Positions 61,372-64,000 of a DNA stretch of 64,000 nt are shown here, piece after piece. The stretch's first letter is position 1; the number at the start of each line of letters is the position of its first letter. Source of the DNA: Reticulitermes speratus (taxonomy: Eukaryota; Arthropoda; Insecta; Blattodea; Rhinotermitidae); assembly GCA_021186555.1 (NCBI GenBank), contig JAJKFL010000004.1, forward strand, positions 25,200,406 through 25,264,405, in the 5' to 3' direction. The position numbers and the translations under genes are program-made. The notes beneath the pieces were generated by a model. That model searched no databases, was not told the DNA's origin, and worked only from the letters and a program-made list of their open reading frames with translations.

Positions 61372-62685
61372 GGATACCCAAGGCACATGGTGGACAGGCT
61401 AAACAAAACCATTATGTCCAAAATCATAAACCAAACAAACATCACCATAACCACAACCCCCAAGGTCAAAAAATGGGCGGCCTTCGGATACTATAGCCCA
61501 AAAATCCGACCCATTACCAACCTCTTCAAAGGCACTGATCTAAACATAACCTTCAACACAGTCAATAAAACACACACGATTTTGCAAACACACCCTCAAA
61601 ACCATGACCCTTACAGCCTCAGTGGAATATACAGTCTCACCTGCAATACATGTAAAAAACAATACATAGGACAAACTGGCAGATCCATAAAACAACGCTA
61701 CACTGAACATACCCGCTACATCAAGAATAACGACCCAAAATCAGCTTACGCCCTCCACATTCTAAACAACAGACATGAAAGGGGCCCAATAGACCAAACA
61801 ATGAACCTTGTACACACGTGCAAAAAAAGCAAGAAATTGAACACCCTGGAACGGTTTTACATACAGCAAGCACATGAAGATAATACTCTGATTCCTGAGC
61901 AACATGCAGGAGAAAACAACCAACTATTCAGGCTCATTACCAATACAAAACTAAAGGAACCGGACCACAAGAACAACAGCAACACAAAGGAACATAGCAC
62001 CCAAAACAGTACGCCGAACATGGAAAGAACATGAAAAGAAACCACAGAAACAACATGCTAATCAAAAGATCCAAAAACCAGCAAGAAAACTACAACGCAA
62101 TAAACCAACCGAAAATAGGAAACTTAGGTCACAAAACCAAAACAACATAAGGAACGACAACAGTAAGCACAAAACCCAAGTGTGACCACAACACGAAGAC
62201 AACTTGGAATCACCACAAACAGCAGACAACACAACACCGCGTAAAGAAAACCATGAAAAATACAATCAATAGAACGATCTTGGCACACTACAACATCAAG
62301 ACGGCAGTGACAAGATGGCTGACACCTGCATACAACTAAAGAAGAAGGACCGAAAAAAGAACACCGAAGGCTACAGACATGCTCCAGAATAGGCCAAAAC
62401 TACATGTTCCTAAAACGGACCAAGAAAAAGTCGAACTAAAACGTGCAAAAAAACCCACATACATAAGTGTATCAGTGTACAAAGTGAACAATATAGGACC
62501 TAGACAATAAGACAATGCACAATACCTAGTTACTAAGAAACCAATAGGAATCAAATGTTAGTGAGAAATACAGTTAGTGGACGCTGCAAGAGAAACCCCT
62601 GATGATGGCTGAAGTACAGCCGAAACATATGTAGGGTTGCAATATACATATATAAAATAAGTGCAATATTGTTGGTTTTAAGTTA
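61372..62685 (+). mobile_element. 5'-truncated Penelope-like element
   Basis: Flanked by an exact 14-bp direct repeat TAATTAACTAAAAT at 61358-61371 and 62686-62699, read as the target duplication. A 215-codon frame (61387-62034) encodes the GIY-YIG endonuclease domain: SGIYSLTCNTCKKQYIGQTG, then RSIKQRYTEHTRYI. The reverse transcriptase is missing, as expected for 5' truncation. The 3' tail ends with a hammerhead-type motif (62594-62638) and TTGGTTTTAAGTTA. Penelope-like elements are the known retroelements combining GIY-YIG with hammerhead tails. It is inserted upstream of the first visible hyd/UBR5 exon, in the opposite orientation. Confidence 0.92.
62594..62638 (+). ncRNA. Hammerhead-ribozyme-like motif in Penelope tail
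   Basis: Stem I AACCC (62594-62598) with GGGTT (62634-62638). Core CTGATGA 62599-62605, stem II GGCTG-AAGTA-CAGCC 62607-62621, GAAA 62622-62625, palindromic stem III CATATG 62626-62631, and TA 62632-62633 as the expected cleavage site. All parts are in type I hammerhead order. An extra T at 62606 is shared with every other copy in the window. Confidence 0.7.
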
Positions 62686-62699
62686 TAATTAACTAAAAT

Positions 62700-63694
62700 A
62701 AGTCAGCAGCACAGAATGTTAAGACAGTAGAGCAAAGGAGCTTGCAAGTCTGTCAAAGTTTTAAATGAGCACAATGACATTTAACATGCATCCTTCAGTT
62801 ACACATTTTTTTTGCATATAAGATTTGAGATTCTCACAGCAGTGACTATGAAGACTGTCACTTTCTGGAATCTGGCATCACATACTCTGGTTGAAATGCT
62901 CAGATGGACATGACGCTTCCATTTCCAGGACACAAAAACACTGGTAACTTTCCACCACACTATATGGCATCACATCACAGATGACAGTAATCTTAATTTT
63001 CTTGGTGGCTTGTACCTTCTTGGCAACAACCTCTTACAAGATTTTGGACAGGAGAGATATGAGACATACCTTGCCCAATAATCATGGTTAACTCCATATG
63101 TAGATGAAATTAATGGAGATCAGTGAGGATTCAAAGTAAATAAACAAATAAATAAGTAAATAAAGAAATAAAAATCAACCACTGATCAGATATTCTGCAT
63201 TTGTCAGATACTTCTCAGACAATGGAAGATTATGTTTGGTTAGGAGGAAAGTATTGTGTAACAATCTAATTCAATTTGGCATACACAGGAAAACTACTCA
63301 GGTTATAAGTCAAGATAGGTTACCATAGGTTAACATTTGTGTCAGATGCTTCCTATTCAGAAATATCTGAAATAAGGAGATGCTATATTAAAGTGACCAT
63401 TCTTCCTTAGTCTAATCGACGATGGGGACAGCAATGAAAGAACAATTAAAATGAAACACATCAGTCAAGTTTTTATATCTTACATATATCTTCACTGTTT
63501 ACTGCTCCACATGCAGCACTGTTGCCATCCCCTCATCAGGAGAGTTGCTAACAAGAATCAAGAGTCTCTATTCTAAGCTCAGGAAGACCGGATAAAATTG
63601 GAAAAATAAACAAGGGGACAAAATTAGGGACAAAAATAGTCCGGAACATAAGTCATATTTTGGGGACTGTCTCTGAAAATCTGGGATGAATGGT
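62700..63694. other. Presumed hyd/UBR5 intron, no exon seen
   Basis: AT-rich sequence with an (AAAT)n-like tract near 63136-63172 and repeat-like phrases (GGCATCACATCACAGATGACAG). No further upstream hyd/UBR5 exon could be recognised before the window edge. Confidence 0.4.
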
Positions 63695-63940
63695 CACCTT
63701 ATGCTATATCATCGTTTTGCAAATGCATTGGAATATTCCAACAGGACGGCCCAAAAGATCCAGGAGGGACTGAAACTGAATGGGACACAACAGGTTCTTG
63801 GCTACACTGACGATATTAATTACTGGATACAAATGTAACAGAGTGTAAAAGAAAAGCACAGAAACTCTATTAGTTAACTCTAAGGAGGTTGGTCTACAGG
63901 TAAACGCTAAGAAAATGATGTAAATTTCCATGCCCCGTTA
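63695..63940 (+). repeat. LINE reverse-transcriptase fragment
   Basis: Reads NRTAQKIQEGLKLNGTQQVL, then GYTDDINYW, the YxDD catalytic box of a non-LTR reverse transcriptase, followed by degraded downstream sequence. Isolated and heavily mutated. Confidence 0.75.
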
Positions 63941-64000
63941 AGAGAATGCAGGATTTATTAGCTAAGTTTAAGTTATTAAAATACTTGTGAATGACATTAG

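Noticed and set aside
1-64000. CRISPR arrays, operons or bacterial genes
   Set aside because: No regularly spaced repeats with unique spacers and no prokaryotic gene structure; all real genes have spliceosomal introns.

Overview
The window is AT-rich DNA from an animal nuclear genome. It has long introns, many transposon fossils, tRNA-headed SINEs, LINE and Penelope-like remnants and mariner/pogo transposons. The protein content (a hyd/UBR5 orthologue) and the repeat types suggest an insect with a large genome, perhaps a cockroach, termite or other polyneopteran. This is an inference from repeat style; nothing in the window proves the species.

Layout. (1) 718-3907, + strand: the last three exons of an unrecognised small helical, cysteine-bearing protein whose 5' end lies outside the window or in an exon I could not find. 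(2) 9425-14484 (+) and 18411-23696 (-): two convergent paralogous three-exon genes for small (138 and 137 aa) leaderless proteins. Their strand pattern and motifs resemble the beta-trefoil cytokines of the IL-1 family, and less closely FGF. I know of no insect IL-1-like gene, so this pair is the main candidate for something undescribed. (3) 23.7-33.6 kb: repeat-rich intergenic DNA with a broken mariner-type transposon, SINEs, microsatellites and a MITE. (4) 33625 to at least 60999, - strand: the C-terminal ~1,350 residues, in 17 recognisable exons, of the HECT ubiquitin ligase hyd/UBR5. They include the MLLE (PABC) domain and the complete HECT C-lobe with the catalytic cysteine. Its introns hold a pogo/Tigger element, a pogo-like deletion derivative, several MITEs, a second mariner, a 72-bp minisatellite, and an inverted copy of one of its own exons. 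(5) 61.0-64 kb: a 5'-truncated Penelope-like element (GIY-YIG endonuclease domain and a hammerhead-ribozyme-like tail, 14-bp target duplication) and a LINE reverse-transcriptase scrap.

A theme across the window is short hammerhead-ribozyme-like motifs (CTGANGA, a stem-loop, then GAAAC). The clearest are at the 3' end of the Penelope-like element and in both arms of two long inverted-repeat elements at 6.3-7.0 kb and 21.2-21.8 kb. Degenerate versions are scattered elsewhere. The genes are not an operon. The two trefoil genes look like a local inverted duplication, and UBR5 is an unrelated neighbour.
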